From: Metabacillus indicus LMG 22858
GTDB taxonomy: Bacteria; Bacillota; Bacilli; Bacillales; Bacillaceae
Assembly: GCF_000708755.2 (NCBI RefSeq)
Contig: NZ_JGVU02000007.1
Span: 1 to 64,000, forward strand
Direction of reading: 5' to 3'
DNA length: 64,000 nt
Within the stretch, counting starts at the first letter, position 1; each line of letters opens with the position of its first letter. Below the pieces are notes generated by a model. It searched no databases. It was given only the letters and a program-made list of their open reading frames with translations, and had not been told where the DNA came from. A program made the translations under genes and the position numbers. Shown here piece after piece: positions 1-7,667 of this stretch.

Positions 1-80
1 GAAGAGATCCGCTCGACTTGCATGTATTAGGCACGCCGCCAGCGTTCGTCCTGAGCCAGGATCAAACTCTCCGAAGAAAA
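1..80 (-). rRNA. 16S rRNA, 5' end (partial, cut by window edge)
   Basis: The reverse complement reads GGAGAGTTTGATCCTGGCTC followed by the usual GACGAACGCTGGCGGCGTGCC stretch near the start of bacterial 16S rRNA. Only the first ~80 bases are inside the window and the gene runs off the left edge. The exact mature 5' end is estimated. Together with ygxA next door this matches the start of the rrnD operon of B. subtilis. Confidence 0.97.
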
Positions 81-186
81 TTTGTGACTCATAAATGTTG
101 CTGACTTAAAAAATTTAAAACGTTTGGTACGCTTTTGGTTTTGTTTAGTTTTCAAAGATCATTTTCGCTCTTGAAGCGACCTTCTT

Positions 187-215
187 AATATATCATTTCG
201 TTAACTCAGTGTCAA
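187..215 (-). promoter_or_regulatory. rRNA operon promoter P2
   Basis: On the minus strand a perfect -35 TTGACA (210-215) and a -10 TATATT (187-192) are 17 bp apart, about 110 bp before the 16S gene. This is the classic arrangement of the downstream promoter of Bacillus rRNA operons. The transcribed leader that follows carries the TTTGAAAACTAAACAAA stretch typical of rRNA leaders. Confidence 0.9.
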
Positions 216-296
216 CAACTATTTTAAGAAGTTTTTTTATGAGAAGTCGCTGTCTGCGCCGTCAAAAGTGAACTTGCTTCAGCAGCGACGCTTATT

Positions 297-325
297 AATA
301 TATCACCGTAAAATATCAAAGTCAA
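297..325 (-). promoter_or_regulatory. rRNA operon promoter P1
   Basis: On the minus strand TTGACT (320-325) and TATATT (297-302) are 17 bp apart, 110 bp upstream of P2. The -35 box contains the TGA stop codon of ygxA (322-324), so the rRNA promoter begins inside the end of that gene. Confidence 0.88.
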
Positions 326-1194
326 TACTTTTTTGTAACAGAATATCCGCGATGGAAAATTCTTTGTCCCTTCGTTTCAATCTTCACGACTTCAACGAAT
401 TCTTTATCAACAAGAAACTCAAGTAAAACACTTAAATCAACTGAATAATAGCGCGCTTCCGGATGCTCCATCAGATCGGCATACAGCCATACTTCTTTCT
501 CTGAAAGAATGCCAAGAAGATGCCCCGCTCCGATTTCCGACTTGGAATGGATAAGAAAATCACTCGCCAAAAACAGCAGCTCAAGTCTTTTTTCTAGAGA
601 TTCTTCACTTTCGACCAGTTCTTTGTAGAGCTTGTACACCTGCGGCTCCATTTGGCGCACCTGGTTCCATACCGTTACTTCGGGATAAAATCCGCGGTCG
701 ATGACTTCAAGTCTTGCCAGATGATGAAGAGCATGGACGATATGATTGTAGGCATCAAGAAATTGTCTTGATTCAAAGAAGACCTTTCCTTCCAGATACC
801 TTCTGATCAGCTTGCCGTATTCAAGGCCGATTTTCAGCCTGCGCTCTGAGAACGGAAATACTTTCAGGCGGTCTACAAGCTCGCCTAAATACTCATTGCG
901 GTCAAATAATACTTTTCCGTTCAGGATCCAGTCGACCATTCTCCGGTTTGTTCCAAGCAGGATCCACTCCTGCACCTGCTGATCTGAAACAATCGTAAGA
1001 GAAGCCTTTTGTCCGTCAAATTCATAGTGTTTAATAAAAACAGGCTGCTTCGCCTCTTTCACGATGACAAGCAGCGCGACATCCAAATTATCAGTAAGCG
1101 GTGATGTCTGGTTTCTTTTTTCAATCATGACGATTGCAAGCGTATCCGGATGGCTCGCTCTTTCTTGATAAATAGGACGGAGAAGATTTTCCAT
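322..1194 (-). CDS. ygxA: YgxA-like nucleotidyltransferase-fold protein
   Basis: A 290-residue cytosolic protein that matches YgxA of B. subtilis in length, content and position, directly upstream of an rRNA operon. The family is annotated as nucleotidyltransferase-like, but no reaction is known to me and no clear catalytic DxD motif stands out. The start was set at the ATG at 1194 (MENLLRPIYQERASHP), which has a GGGGGA ribosome site seven bases upstream. A 23-residue longer reading has no such site. The stop codon lies in the -35 box of the rRNA promoter P1, so there is no room for a terminator before the rRNA genes and the two transcription units may be partly joined. Confidence 0.85.
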   Translation of the reverse strand: MENLLRPIYQERASHPDTLAIVMIEKRNQTSPLTDNLDVALLVIVKEAKQPVFIKHYEFDGQKASLTIVSDQQVQEWILLGTNRRMVDWILNGKVLFDRNEYLGELVDRLKVFPFSERRLKIGLEYGKLIRRYLEGKVFFESRQFLDAYNHIVHALHHLARLEVIDRGFYPEVTVWNQVRQMEPQVYKLYKELVESEESLEKRLELLFLASDFLIHSKSEIGAGHLLGILSEKEVWLYADLMEHPEARYYSVDLSVLLEFLVDKEFVEVVKIETKGQRIFHRGYSVTKKY

Positions 1195-1397
1195 TGGTAT
1201 TCCCCCATTATATTTATGACTATATATCACAATTCTACAAAGGCGAAAAAACTCCTTTTGCATTCAGCACTTCAAAATTATAAGGGAAGGAAGAAAGAGA
1301 ATCTATCGTTTTCTGATATTTTCTCGTCAAAAGCTTCAGGTAAGTTGTCCGAAATCCCTTACATTTGTGCTATATTGGTAATTAGGAGGTCGGAATA

Positions 1398-1751
1398 ATG
1401 GCACTGAAATATTCAAGCAAGATCAACAAAATCCGCACGTTCGCGCTCAGTCTCATCTTTATTGGCTTTTTCATTATGTATATCGGCATCTTCTTTAGAA
1501 CATCTCCGATTATCATGACCATCTTCATGATGCTCGGATTATTATCAATAGTAGGAAGCACGGTTGTTTATTTCTGGATCGGCATGCTTTCCACTAAAGC
1601 CGTCCAGGTCACTTGCCCGTCCTGCGGGAAGACCACGAAGATTCTCGGAAGGGTGGACATGTGCATGTACTGCAATGAACCGCTGACGCTTGATCCGAAC
1701 TTGGAAGGCAAAGACTTTGACGAAAAATACAACCGGAAGACAGTGGAATAA
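1398..1751 (+). CDS. ygzB: YgzB family membrane protein (UPF0295)
   Basis: A 117-residue protein with two hydrophobic segments (about residues 14-34 and 42-64), then a soluble tail with two cysteine pairs (CPSCGK and CMYCNEP). The tail looks like a small zinc ribbon. The family function is unknown. The start has a strong AGGAGG site. In B. subtilis ygzB sits between perR and ygxA exactly as here. It is followed by its own hairpin terminator and converges with perR. Confidence 0.88.
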   Translation: MALKYSSKINKIRTFALSLIFIGFFIMYIGIFFRTSPIIMTIFMMLGLLSIVGSTVVYFWIGMLSTKAVQVTCPSCGKTTKILGRVDMCMYCNEPLTLDPNLEGKDFDEKYNRKTVE

Positions 1752-1765
1752 AAAGATTTACACAC

Positions 1766-1797
1766 AAAAGCGGAGAGCGACAGCCCTCCGCTTTTAT
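1766..1797 (+). terminator. Terminator of ygzB
   Basis: The stem AAAAGCGGAG / CTCCGCTTTT is followed by a short T-rich tail, directly after ygzB. Confidence 0.8.
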
Positions 1798-1807
1798 TCG
1801 TATAGAA

Positions 1808-1840
1808 AGAAAAAACTGAATGCCGCTTGCAGCATTCAGT
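1808..1840 (-). terminator. Terminator of perR
   Basis: Read on the minus strand, ACTGAATGC and GCATTCAGT form a stem that is followed by TTTTTTC, immediately after the perR stop codon. Confidence 0.85.
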
Positions 1841-1844
1841 TCGA

Positions 1845-2282
1845 TTAATGAGTCTCTCTCTTTTCGCAAGTTCCGCACACGCCGTATATTTCCATACGGT
1901 GGTGGCTTACTTTAAAGCCTGTCACGTGAGAAGCAAGGTGTTCTACCTCGTCCAGTCCCGGATAATGAAAATCTACGATCTTGCCGCATTTTTCGCAGAT
2001 CACGTGGTAGTGCTCTGTTGTTACGAAATCAAATCTGCTTGAGGCATCTCCGTAGGTAAGCTCCTTCACAAGGCCAACTTCTCTGAAGACACGAAGGTTG
2101 TTGTAGACAGTCGCAACGCTCATGTTCGGAAATTTGCTTTCGAGGGATTTATAAATATCATCTGCCGTAGGGTGAGTCATTGATTGGATAAGATATTCTA
2201 AAATGGCATGCCGCTGGGGTGTGATTCTTACTCCAGTCTGCTTCAGCGTGTCAAGGGCTTCTTTTAACTGATGTTCTGACAT
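1845..2282 (-). CDS. perR: Peroxide-responsive repressor PerR (Fur family)
   Basis: A 145-residue Fur-family metalloregulator that represses peroxide-stress genes and senses H2O2 by metal-catalysed histidine oxidation. Visible features are an N-terminal winged-helix region ([14 protein letters not shown]), the dimerisation-domain metal ligands in the [15 protein letters not shown] stretch, and a second pair CGTCEKR near the C terminus. The two CxxC motifs form the structural zinc site. The length equals the B. subtilis protein, and the location next to ygzB and near bcp (ygaF) is conserved. The ATG has a GAGGTG site eight bases upstream. A near-perfect Per box upstream implies autoregulation. 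Confidence 0.97.
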   Translation of the reverse strand: MSEHQLKEALDTLKQTGVRITPQRHAILEYLIQSMTHPTADDIYKSLESKFPNMSVATVYNNLRVFREVGLVKELTYGDASSRFDFVTTEHYHVICEKCGKIVDFHYPGLDEVEHLASHVTGFKVSHHRMEIYGVCGTCEKRETH

Positions 2283-2318
2283 CCGCTATGCACCTCTTTT
2301 CTGAAAAACATTCTTACT

Positions 2319-2333
2319 TTATAATATTTATAA
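2319..2333. promoter_or_regulatory. Per box upstream of perR
   Basis: TTATAATATTTATAA matches the PerR consensus TTATAATNATTATAA at 14 of 15 positions. It lies 36 bp before the perR start codon, as expected for autorepression. Confidence 0.85.
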
Positions 2334-2398
2334 TTAGTGTACAGTGTGCCTGGGACTTTTGTCAATCAGATGCCCCGGGAATTCCTTTAAAAGATGGC

Positions 2399-3352
2399 TC
2401 AGTATTCCTTCTCTAAATCGACCGGGTTTTCAAAAGCTGACGGGTCCCTGTCCAGGTATCGCCTTAAGTTCCGCTTGAAAATCTCCATTGCCCTTGGCAG
2501 GTAGTTCTTCGTAATTCCAGATAAATGAGGGGTTACCGTTACCTTCTCCATTTCCCAGAAAGGATGATCTTCTCTAAGAGGCTCTTCTTCAAATACATCC
2601 AGCACAGCATGCTTCAGGGAACCTTCATTAAGGGCTGTGATCAAATCCGTTTCCACAACGGCATCCCCGCGCCCGATGTTGATAAAAACCGCTTCCTTCT
2701 TCATCTGCCTGAAAGCTTCTAGGTTCAGGATATGCCTTGTCTCTCCTGTGCTCGGAAGGACCGATACCGCAAAATCCGCTTCCTGAAGACCACGGTGCAT
2801 CTCCTCAAACGTCAGAATCTCGTCAAAAAATTCAACAGACTTGCCGGAGCGGTTCATTCCGACTGCCGTCATGCCAAAAGCCTTAGCAAGCCTCGCTATT
2901 TCCGTGCCGATCGCTCCCGCTCCCAGAACAAAAAGGGTCTTTCCGTGAATTTCATTCATCACGACTCTCCGGTCCCACTTTCGTCTCTGCTGATTTTCAG
3001 AGAGTTTGGCGGCGTCTCTTGAGATTTGCAGCATCATTGATAGTGTATATTCAGCCATCGGGATCTTATGTACACCTTTAGCATTTGTTACAAGAATTTT
3101 TTTATCACGCAATGCTTCAAACGGCATTCTGTCCATTCCGGCAGATGCGACCATGATCCATTTCAGGGACGACGCCTCTTCAATGATTTCAGCCGTTAAA
3201 TCTTCCCCGTAGGTTAAAATCACTTCCGCATTGTGCAGTTCATCTCCAGCTTCTTCTATTTTATTGTCAAAGCTGAACTGCGCTTCAGGAAATACGTTTA
3301 ATAGGTCTTTTTTCATATGTAGTGGCAATTTTACTGTAGAAAATACGTTCAC
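2399..3352 (-). CDS. D-2-hydroxyacid dehydrogenase family protein
   Basis: A 317-residue NAD(P)-dependent D-isomer 2-hydroxyacid dehydrogenase. The nucleotide-binding glycine motif GAGAIGTEIARLA is near residue 145. The family signature follows (FINIGRGDAVVE, then VLDVFEEEPL), and the catalytic His is in VTPHLSG near residue 275. The substrate cannot be told from the sequence; glyoxylate or hydroxypyruvate reductase-like activity is typical of this short group. The start is GTG with a GGGGGAG site five bases away. It lies between perR and bcp, where B. subtilis has no such gene, so it is a lineage-specific insertion. Confidence 0.88.
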   Translation of the reverse strand: MNVFSTVKLPLHMKKDLLNVFPEAQFSFDNKIEEAGDELHNAEVILTYGEDLTAEIIEEASSLKWIMVASAGMDRMPFEALRDKKILVTNAKGVHKIPMAEYTLSMMLQISRDAAKLSENQQRRKWDRRVVMNEIHGKTLFVLGAGAIGTEIARLAKAFGMTAVGMNRSGKSVEFFDEILTFEEMHRGLQEADFAVSVLPSTGETRHILNLEAFRQMKKEAVFINIGRGDAVVETDLITALNEGSLKHAVLDVFEEEPLREDHPFWEMEKVTVTPHLSGITKNYLPRAMEIFKRNLRRYLDRDPSAFENPVDLEKEY

Positions 3353-3382
3353 TGTTTCTCCCCCTTTTTTTGTTAGTTTACC

Positions 3383-3420
3383 AAAAATAAAAAGCGTGCA
3401 GGAATCTGAATTCCTGCACG
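3383..3420 (-). terminator. Terminator of bcp
   Basis: On the minus strand the stem CGTGCAGGAA / TTCCTGCACG is followed by a T-rich run (CTTTTTATTTTT). It separates bcp from the dehydrogenase gene. Confidence 0.9.
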
Positions 3421-3506
3421 TACAATGCGCTAACGAATGAGGAGGTTATGCCTTCCATACAGCATACTCACGGATGAATGGTTCTGTCTGGACGTTTGCC
3501 TCATGT

Positions 3507-3974
3507 TCACATATTTTCTTTTATATACTGCAGCGCTTCTTCTACATGTCCCTTCACTTTCACTTTTCTCCATTCTTTGGCGATTTCGCCGTCTTTGTTG
3601 ATGATGAAAGTGGAGCGCTCGATTCCCATGTATTCTTTGCCGAAGTTCTTCTTAAGCTTCCACACTCCGAATTTTTCTGCTGCCTCATGTTCTTCATCCA
3701 CAAGAAGGAGAAACGGTAGATCGTATTTCTCTTTGAATTTTTCATGACGGCTCTGAGGATCCGTGCTTACACCAAGTATGACGGCATCCACTTCTTCAAA
3801 GCTTTTGTGCTGGTCTCTGAAATCGCAGGCCTGAGTCGTGCAGCCAGGCGTCATGTCTTTTGGATAAAAATAAAGGACTACGTTTTTCCCTCTAAAGTCA
3901 GACAGCTTCACTTTTTGCCCGTTATCTGCTGTCAGTTCAAAATCAGGAGCCATTTGGCCGGCTTCGATTGTCAT
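3507..3974 (-). CDS. bcp: Thioredoxin-dependent thiol peroxidase (Bcp/PrxQ)
   Basis: A 155-residue peroxiredoxin that reduces hydrogen peroxide and organic hydroperoxides with electrons from thioredoxin. The motif YPKDMTPGCTTQACDF near residues 37-52 contains the peroxidatic Cys and, five residues later, the resolving Cys characteristic of the Bcp/PrxQ group. It is the counterpart of ygaF, which also neighbours perR in B. subtilis. The ATG follows a GGAGG site. No Per box was noticed in front of it. Confidence 0.96.
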   Translation of the reverse strand: MTIEAGQMAPDFELTADNGQKVKLSDFRGKNVVLYFYPKDMTPGCTTQACDFRDQHKSFEEVDAVILGVSTDPQSRHEKFKEKYDLPFLLLVDEEHEAAEKFGVWKLKKNFGKEYMGIERSTFIINKDGEIAKEWRKVKVKGHVEEALQYIKENM

Positions 3975-4037
3975 CGTATCATCCTCCGCTAAAATAGGTT
4001 TACTTAAAGACTACCCAATTCAGCGGCAGGATACAAC

Positions 4038-4481
4038 TTATGACACTTTATCCATGCCCCAAACGGTTCTTGCCACAAACACCGCCGGAAGCACATAACC
4101 GATCAGCGCCTCAAGCACGGCGAGCAGGCGGCCGAACCCGATGGGCACAACATCCCCGTATCCGAGGGAAAACAGGGTCACCGCACTGAAATATAAGCAT
4201 GTATGCAGCCGTTCAAGATACGTTCCTTCCAAAATAACACCGTTATCCACCAGCACCTCAAAACCGCTTGCGTCAAGGATCAGGTACATCATGCTAAAAC
4301 CGATCAAAATCGAAAGATATAGAAAGATCACGATCAGCAGTGTATCAATGGAGAGAAAGTTTTTTCTCGAAAACGTCCGGATGAAAATGTTGAAGCTCAT
4401 CAGCAGGCACAGCGTTACAGCTACCGCAAAAAGCCCTCCCATGTATGCAGCACCCCATGTCCAAAACAGGTAATGATACAA
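4038..4481 (-). CDS. Small two-helix potassium channel family protein
   Basis: A 147-residue membrane protein with about three hydrophobic segments (residues 11-32, 44-68 and 120-140) and a pore loop whose selectivity filter reads TLFSLGYGDVVP, close to the usual T-x-G-Y-G-D. This is the ion-channel 2-TM fold, probably tetrameric in the membrane. The TTG start at 4481 has no convincing ribosome site, so the true start may lie downstream. There is no regulatory RCK/TrkA-N domain in the protein or next to it. Confidence 0.78.
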   Translation of the reverse strand: MYHYLFWTWGAAYMGGLFAVAVTLCLLMSFNIFIRTFSRKNFLSIDTLLIVIFLYLSILIGFSMMYLILDASGFEVLVDNGVILEGTYLERLHTCLYFSAVTLFSLGYGDVVPIGFGRLLAVLEALIGYVLPAVFVARTVWGMDKVS

Positions 4482-4522
4482 TATATACAGGAAGGCTTTG
4501 TTTATTCGGCCTGTCTGAAAAA

Positions 4523-5182
4523 TTACGGCCTCTTCAGCATCTGCACGAAGAATAACAGGGTGAAAGACAAGAGGACCAGCACACCCGTTAAAAGCCAGGC
4601 AAGGTTCATATCACCTGAATCCATCGCGACATAAATGGCCGTTGCCGCCGTCTGGGTCTGACCCGGTATATTTCCCGCAAACATCAGACTCGCCCCAAAT
4701 TCCCCCAGGGCTCTTGTAAAAGAAAGGACCACTCCGGTTATAAGAGACGGAACAGCAAGAGGCAGGGTAATGTGCATAAACGTCTGCATCCCTCCTGCCC
4801 CGTCCACCTTGGATGCATCCTCGATCTCCCTGTCCACCATCTGAAAACCGAGCTTTGCCGCCTGATACATAAGGGGAAAAGAGACCACTCCTGCAGCGAT
4901 GACAGCAGCCCACACTGTAAAAATAAGCGGGGATCCCGTGACCCCTTCAATTAGCCTGCCTGCCGGACTGTTCACACCGAATGCGACAATCAGCAAAAAG
5001 CCGACAACGGTAGGCGGAAGGACAAGAGGGAGCATCAGGATGGTTTCAAGGAGCGTCTTCCCCTTGAACGAGGCTCTCGCCATCAGTCTCCCAGCGAGTA
5101 TCCCGGATGCAGCCACAAAGATCGTGGAAATCACCGCAACCTGGACAGACAGCAGGACCGGTCCGCTTGCATCAGTCCACAT
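4523..5182 (-). CDS. modB: Molybdate ABC transporter permease ModB
   Basis: A 219-residue inner-membrane permease with several hydrophobic helices and the transporter loop motif EIEDASKVDGAGGMQTF, which contacts the ATPase. Its place directly after modA identifies the substrate class as molybdate (possibly tungstate). The chosen ATG at 5182 overlaps the end of modA by 11 bp, which suggests translational coupling. A nine-residue longer reading is possible. No modC ATPase gene follows, as in B. subtilis, so the ATPase must come from elsewhere or be shared. Confidence 0.93.
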   Translation of the reverse strand: MWTDASGPVLLSVQVAVISTIFVAASGILAGRLMARASFKGKTLLETILMLPLVLPPTVVGFLLIVAFGVNSPAGRLIEGVTGSPLIFTVWAAVIAAGVVSFPLMYQAAKLGFQMVDREIEDASKVDGAGGMQTFMHITLPLAVPSLITGVVLSFTRALGEFGASLMFAGNIPGQTQTAATAIYVAMDSGDMNLAWLLTGVLVLLSFTLLFFVQMLKRP

Positions 5183-5942
5183 GTTCGTCACCTGCAGGCA
5201 AAACCGCAAATCCGTACTTTTTAAATACCTGCTTTGCCCTGTCTGTTTTTAAGTATTCATAAAAAGCTTCTGCTTCTTTTTGGTGCCTCGTTCTCTCCAG
5301 AACACCTGCCGGATAGACAATGTCGCCATAGGATTCAGGATCGATGCTTTCCTGCTTCACTTTTTGGGACTGCATGGCATCTGTCCTGTAGACAATTCCC
5401 GCATCGACGTTACCTGTCTCTACATATGAAAGAACCTGCCTGACATCCTTAGCAAAGACGGTTTTTGCTTCCACCATGTCCCATATCCCGTGATATTCAA
5501 GGGCTTCTTTTGCATACGCTCCCGCCGGTACGGTTTCAGGAATGCCGATTGATATTTTTCCTGCCTCGGGCAAATCCTTCATTTCCATGTCCTCCTTGGC
5601 TGTAACCATAACAAGTTCATTTCCCAGATAGTCCATTTGCAGGGAAGGGCTTATGTATCCTTTTTTGCTCAGCTCTGTGAAAAATGGTTTAGATGCAGAT
5701 ATCAGCAGGTCTGCGGGAGCACCCTGTTCGATCTGTTTCTGAAGGGAACCGGTTGAGCCGAAGTTCATTTGTACTTCAATAGAAGGATTTTCCTTTTCAA
5801 ACTGTTCTATTACCTCCTGCAGGGATTCCTTCAGGCTCGCTGCAGCCGAAATCAGCAGCACGGTTTTCTTTTCGGGGGGTGCCTGTCCCCCGCAGGCAGC
5901 AAGAACAAGGCATAATAAAATCAAGAGATAGTTTTTGCGCAC
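5172..5942 (-). CDS. modA: Molybdate-binding lipoprotein ModA
   Basis: A 256-residue extracellular solute-binding lipoprotein. The signal peptide ends in the lipobox LVLAACGG, with the lipidated Cys at residue 17. The family motifs SAAASLKESL and FGSTGSLQKQIEQGAPADL, which bind the oxyanion, are present near residues 33 and 62. It starts at GTG after an AAGGATG site. It heads the modAB pair and diverges from hemL. Confidence 0.95.
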   Translation of the reverse strand: MRKNYLLILLCLVLAACGGQAPPEKKTVLLISAAASLKESLQEVIEQFEKENPSIEVQMNFGSTGSLQKQIEQGAPADLLISASKPFFTELSKKGYISPSLQMDYLGNELVMVTAKEDMEMKDLPEAGKISIGIPETVPAGAYAKEALEYHGIWDMVEAKTVFAKDVRQVLSYVETGNVDAGIVYRTDAMQSQKVKQESIDPESYGDIVYPAGVLERTRHQKEAEAFYEYLKTDRAKQVFKKYGFAVLPAGDEHVD

Positions 5943-6058
5943 AGGTGCCCATCCTTTTCATAGGTTCATTATTTCTATTATACTAGTGTCATCTGACGTT
6001 TTTCATCTTATTTAAACGTGCTAGAATAGACAGCAGACTTATTTTTCAGGAGGATTCT

Positions 6059-7354
6059 ATGAATTTCACAAAATCTGAACAGCTTCATTCAGAAGCATTA
6101 GAACATATTGTCGGCGGGGTGAACAGCCCTTCCCGTTCCTATAAAGCGGTTGGCGGAGGATCGCCGGTTGTAATGGAGAGAGCGAACGGAGCTTATTTCT
6201 GGGATGTGGACGGCAACAAATACATTGATTATCTTGCTGCGTACGGGCCGATCATCACAGGACATGCCCATCCTCATATTACAAAAGCGATTCAAAAAGC
6301 GGCAGAGGACGGCGTCCTTTACGGAACTCCGACTCCGCATGAAGTGAAATTTGCAAAAATGCTGAAAGAAGCCATGCCGGGCATGGACAAGGTCCGATTT
6401 GTCAACTCAGGTACAGAAGCGGTCATGACGACCATCCGTGTAGCCCGTGCTTATACAGGACGCGACAAAATCATCAAATTCGCAGGCTGCTATCACGGAC
6501 ATTCCGATCTTGTGCTTGTTGCAGCAGGATCCGGTCCTTCCACTCTCGGCACCCCCGATTCAGCAGGCGTGCCGAAAAGCATTGCAAATGAAGTCATCAC
6601 AGTACCATTTAATGATATCGAACCTTTTAAAGAAGCGTTAGATAAATGGGGAGATCAAATCGCCGCTGTGCTTGTTGAGCCGATCGTCGGCAACTTCGGG
6701 ATCGTTGAGCCGCTTCCGGGATTCCTTCAAGCAGTGAACGACCTGACACACGATGCAGGAGCACTAGTCATCTATGATGAAGTCATTACAGCTTTCCGCT
6801 TCATGTACGGCGGAGCGCAGGATCTGCTCGGCATCACCCCTGACCTCACTGCCCTCGGCAAAATTATCGGCGGAGGTCTTCCAATCGGTGCATACGGAGG
6901 CAAAAAAGAGATTATGGACCAGGTTGCCCCGCTCGGACCTGCTTACCAGGCGGGAACCATGGCCGGAAACCCGGCGTCCATTCTGTCCGGCATTGCCTGT
7001 CTTGAAGTTCTGAAGGAAGAAGGAGTCTATGAAAAGCTGGACAAACTTGGCCAGATGCTTGAAGAAGGCATCGGGAAGCATGCAGAAACCCACGGTATCC
7101 CGATTACGATGAACCGCTTAAAAGGAGCCCTTACCATCTACTTTACGACTGAGAAAGTAGTGAACTATGATCAGGCTGAAAAGACGGACGGTGAAATGTT
7201 CGCCAGGTTCTTCAAGCTGATGCTTCATGAAGGCATCAACCTTGCCCCGTCCAAATATGAAGCGTGGTTCCTCACTACAGCTCACACGGAAGAAGACATC
7301 GCACAGACACTTGCAGCGGTGGAGCGGTCATTCAGACAATTAAAGACTGTATAA
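6059..7354 (+). CDS. hemL: Glutamate-1-semialdehyde 2,1-aminomutase
   Basis: A 431-residue PLP enzyme that converts glutamate-1-semialdehyde to 5-aminolevulinate, the first committed tetrapyrrole precursor. Features are [15 protein letters not shown] near the N terminus, the aminotransferase class III region YDEVITAFR, and the PLP lysine in [18 protein letters not shown] (around residue 267). By synteny with perR and ygaE it corresponds to gsaB, the second such enzyme of B. subtilis; a hemL in the main hem operon probably exists elsewhere. AGGAGG precedes the ATG. A strong terminator follows. Confidence 0.96.
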   Translation: MNFTKSEQLHSEALEHIVGGVNSPSRSYKAVGGGSPVVMERANGAYFWDVDGNKYIDYLAAYGPIITGHAHPHITKAIQKAAEDGVLYGTPTPHEVKFAKMLKEAMPGMDKVRFVNSGTEAVMTTIRVARAYTGRDKIIKFAGCYHGHSDLVLVAAGSGPSTLGTPDSAGVPKSIANEVITVPFNDIEPFKEALDKWGDQIAAVLVEPIVGNFGIVEPLPGFLQAVNDLTHDAGALVIYDEVITAFRFMYGGAQDLLGITPDLTALGKIIGGGLPIGAYGGKKEIMDQVAPLGPAYQAGTMAGNPASILSGIACLEVLKEEGVYEKLDKLGQMLEEGIGKHAETHGIPITMNRLKGALTIYFTTEKVVNYDQAEKTDGEMFARFFKLMLHEGINLAPSKYEAWFLTTAHTEEDIAQTLAAVERSFRQLKTV

Positions 7355-7369
7355 ATATACAATTTATTC

Positions 7370-7400
7370 AAACAGGGATTTTATTCCCTGTTTTTTTCTT
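7370..7400 (+). terminator. Terminator of hemL
   Basis: The stem AACAGGGA / TCCCTGTT is followed by a run of T residues. Confidence 0.93.
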
Positions 7401-7413
7401 TTTTTGAACGTGT

Positions 7414-7428
7414 TTGAAAACGTTTACA
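7414..7428. promoter_or_regulatory. Catabolite-responsive element (cre) upstream of gltA
   Basis: TTGAAAACGTTTACA matches the CcpA operator consensus WTGNAANCGNWNNCW at every fixed position. It lies about 80 bp upstream of the -35 box, a position more typical of CcpA activation or indirect effects than of simple repression. Confidence 0.75.
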
Positions 7429-7506
7429 AATAAGCCGTTAAGCGTTTTGTATGAATATTTAAATTTTTCTGGCATGTATGCCTCCTCCAAAAAAATGTAT
7501 AAATAA

Positions 7507-7535
7507 TTGAATTTTCATAATCTAAATGATATGAT
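7507..7535 (+). promoter_or_regulatory. Sigma-A promoter of gltA
   Basis: TTGAAT (7507-7512) and TATGAT (7530-7535) are exactly 17 bp apart. This predicts a start of transcription near 7542 and a leader of about 125 nt. Confidence 0.8.
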
Positions 7536-7542
7536 AAGTATT

Positions 7543-7557
7543 ACATTTCTGAAAATT
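7543..7557. promoter_or_regulatory. Candidate CodY operator at the gltA transcription start
   Basis: ACATTTCTGAAAATT agrees with the CodY consensus AATTTTCWGAAAATT at 13 of 15 positions. It begins at the predicted transcription start, where binding would block initiation. Confidence 0.6.
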
Positions 7558-7632
7558 TTGTTATTAAATCTCACAAAGAAATCTATGTTTTTACATGATA
7601 GATTCATATTTTACCCGGGAGGTGAAGGCTAT

Positions 7633-7665
7633 AAGCGGGAAACGAATTCCCCTTTCAAGCCGCTT
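7633..7665 (+). promoter_or_regulatory. Hairpin between Shine-Dalgarno and start codon of gltA
   Basis: The only strong ribosome site, GGGAGGTGA (7617-7625), is over 40 nt from the ATG at 7668. The interval contains AAGCGG (7633-7638) and its exact complement CCGCTT (7660-7665), plus an alternative inner stem GGGAA / TTCCC (7637-7641 with 7647-7651). Looping out the stem would leave a spacing of roughly 10 nt between the Shine-Dalgarno and the ATG. No in-frame start lies nearer the ribosome site, because TAA at 7632 closes the frame. Confidence 0.6.
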
Positions 7666-7667
7666 TT

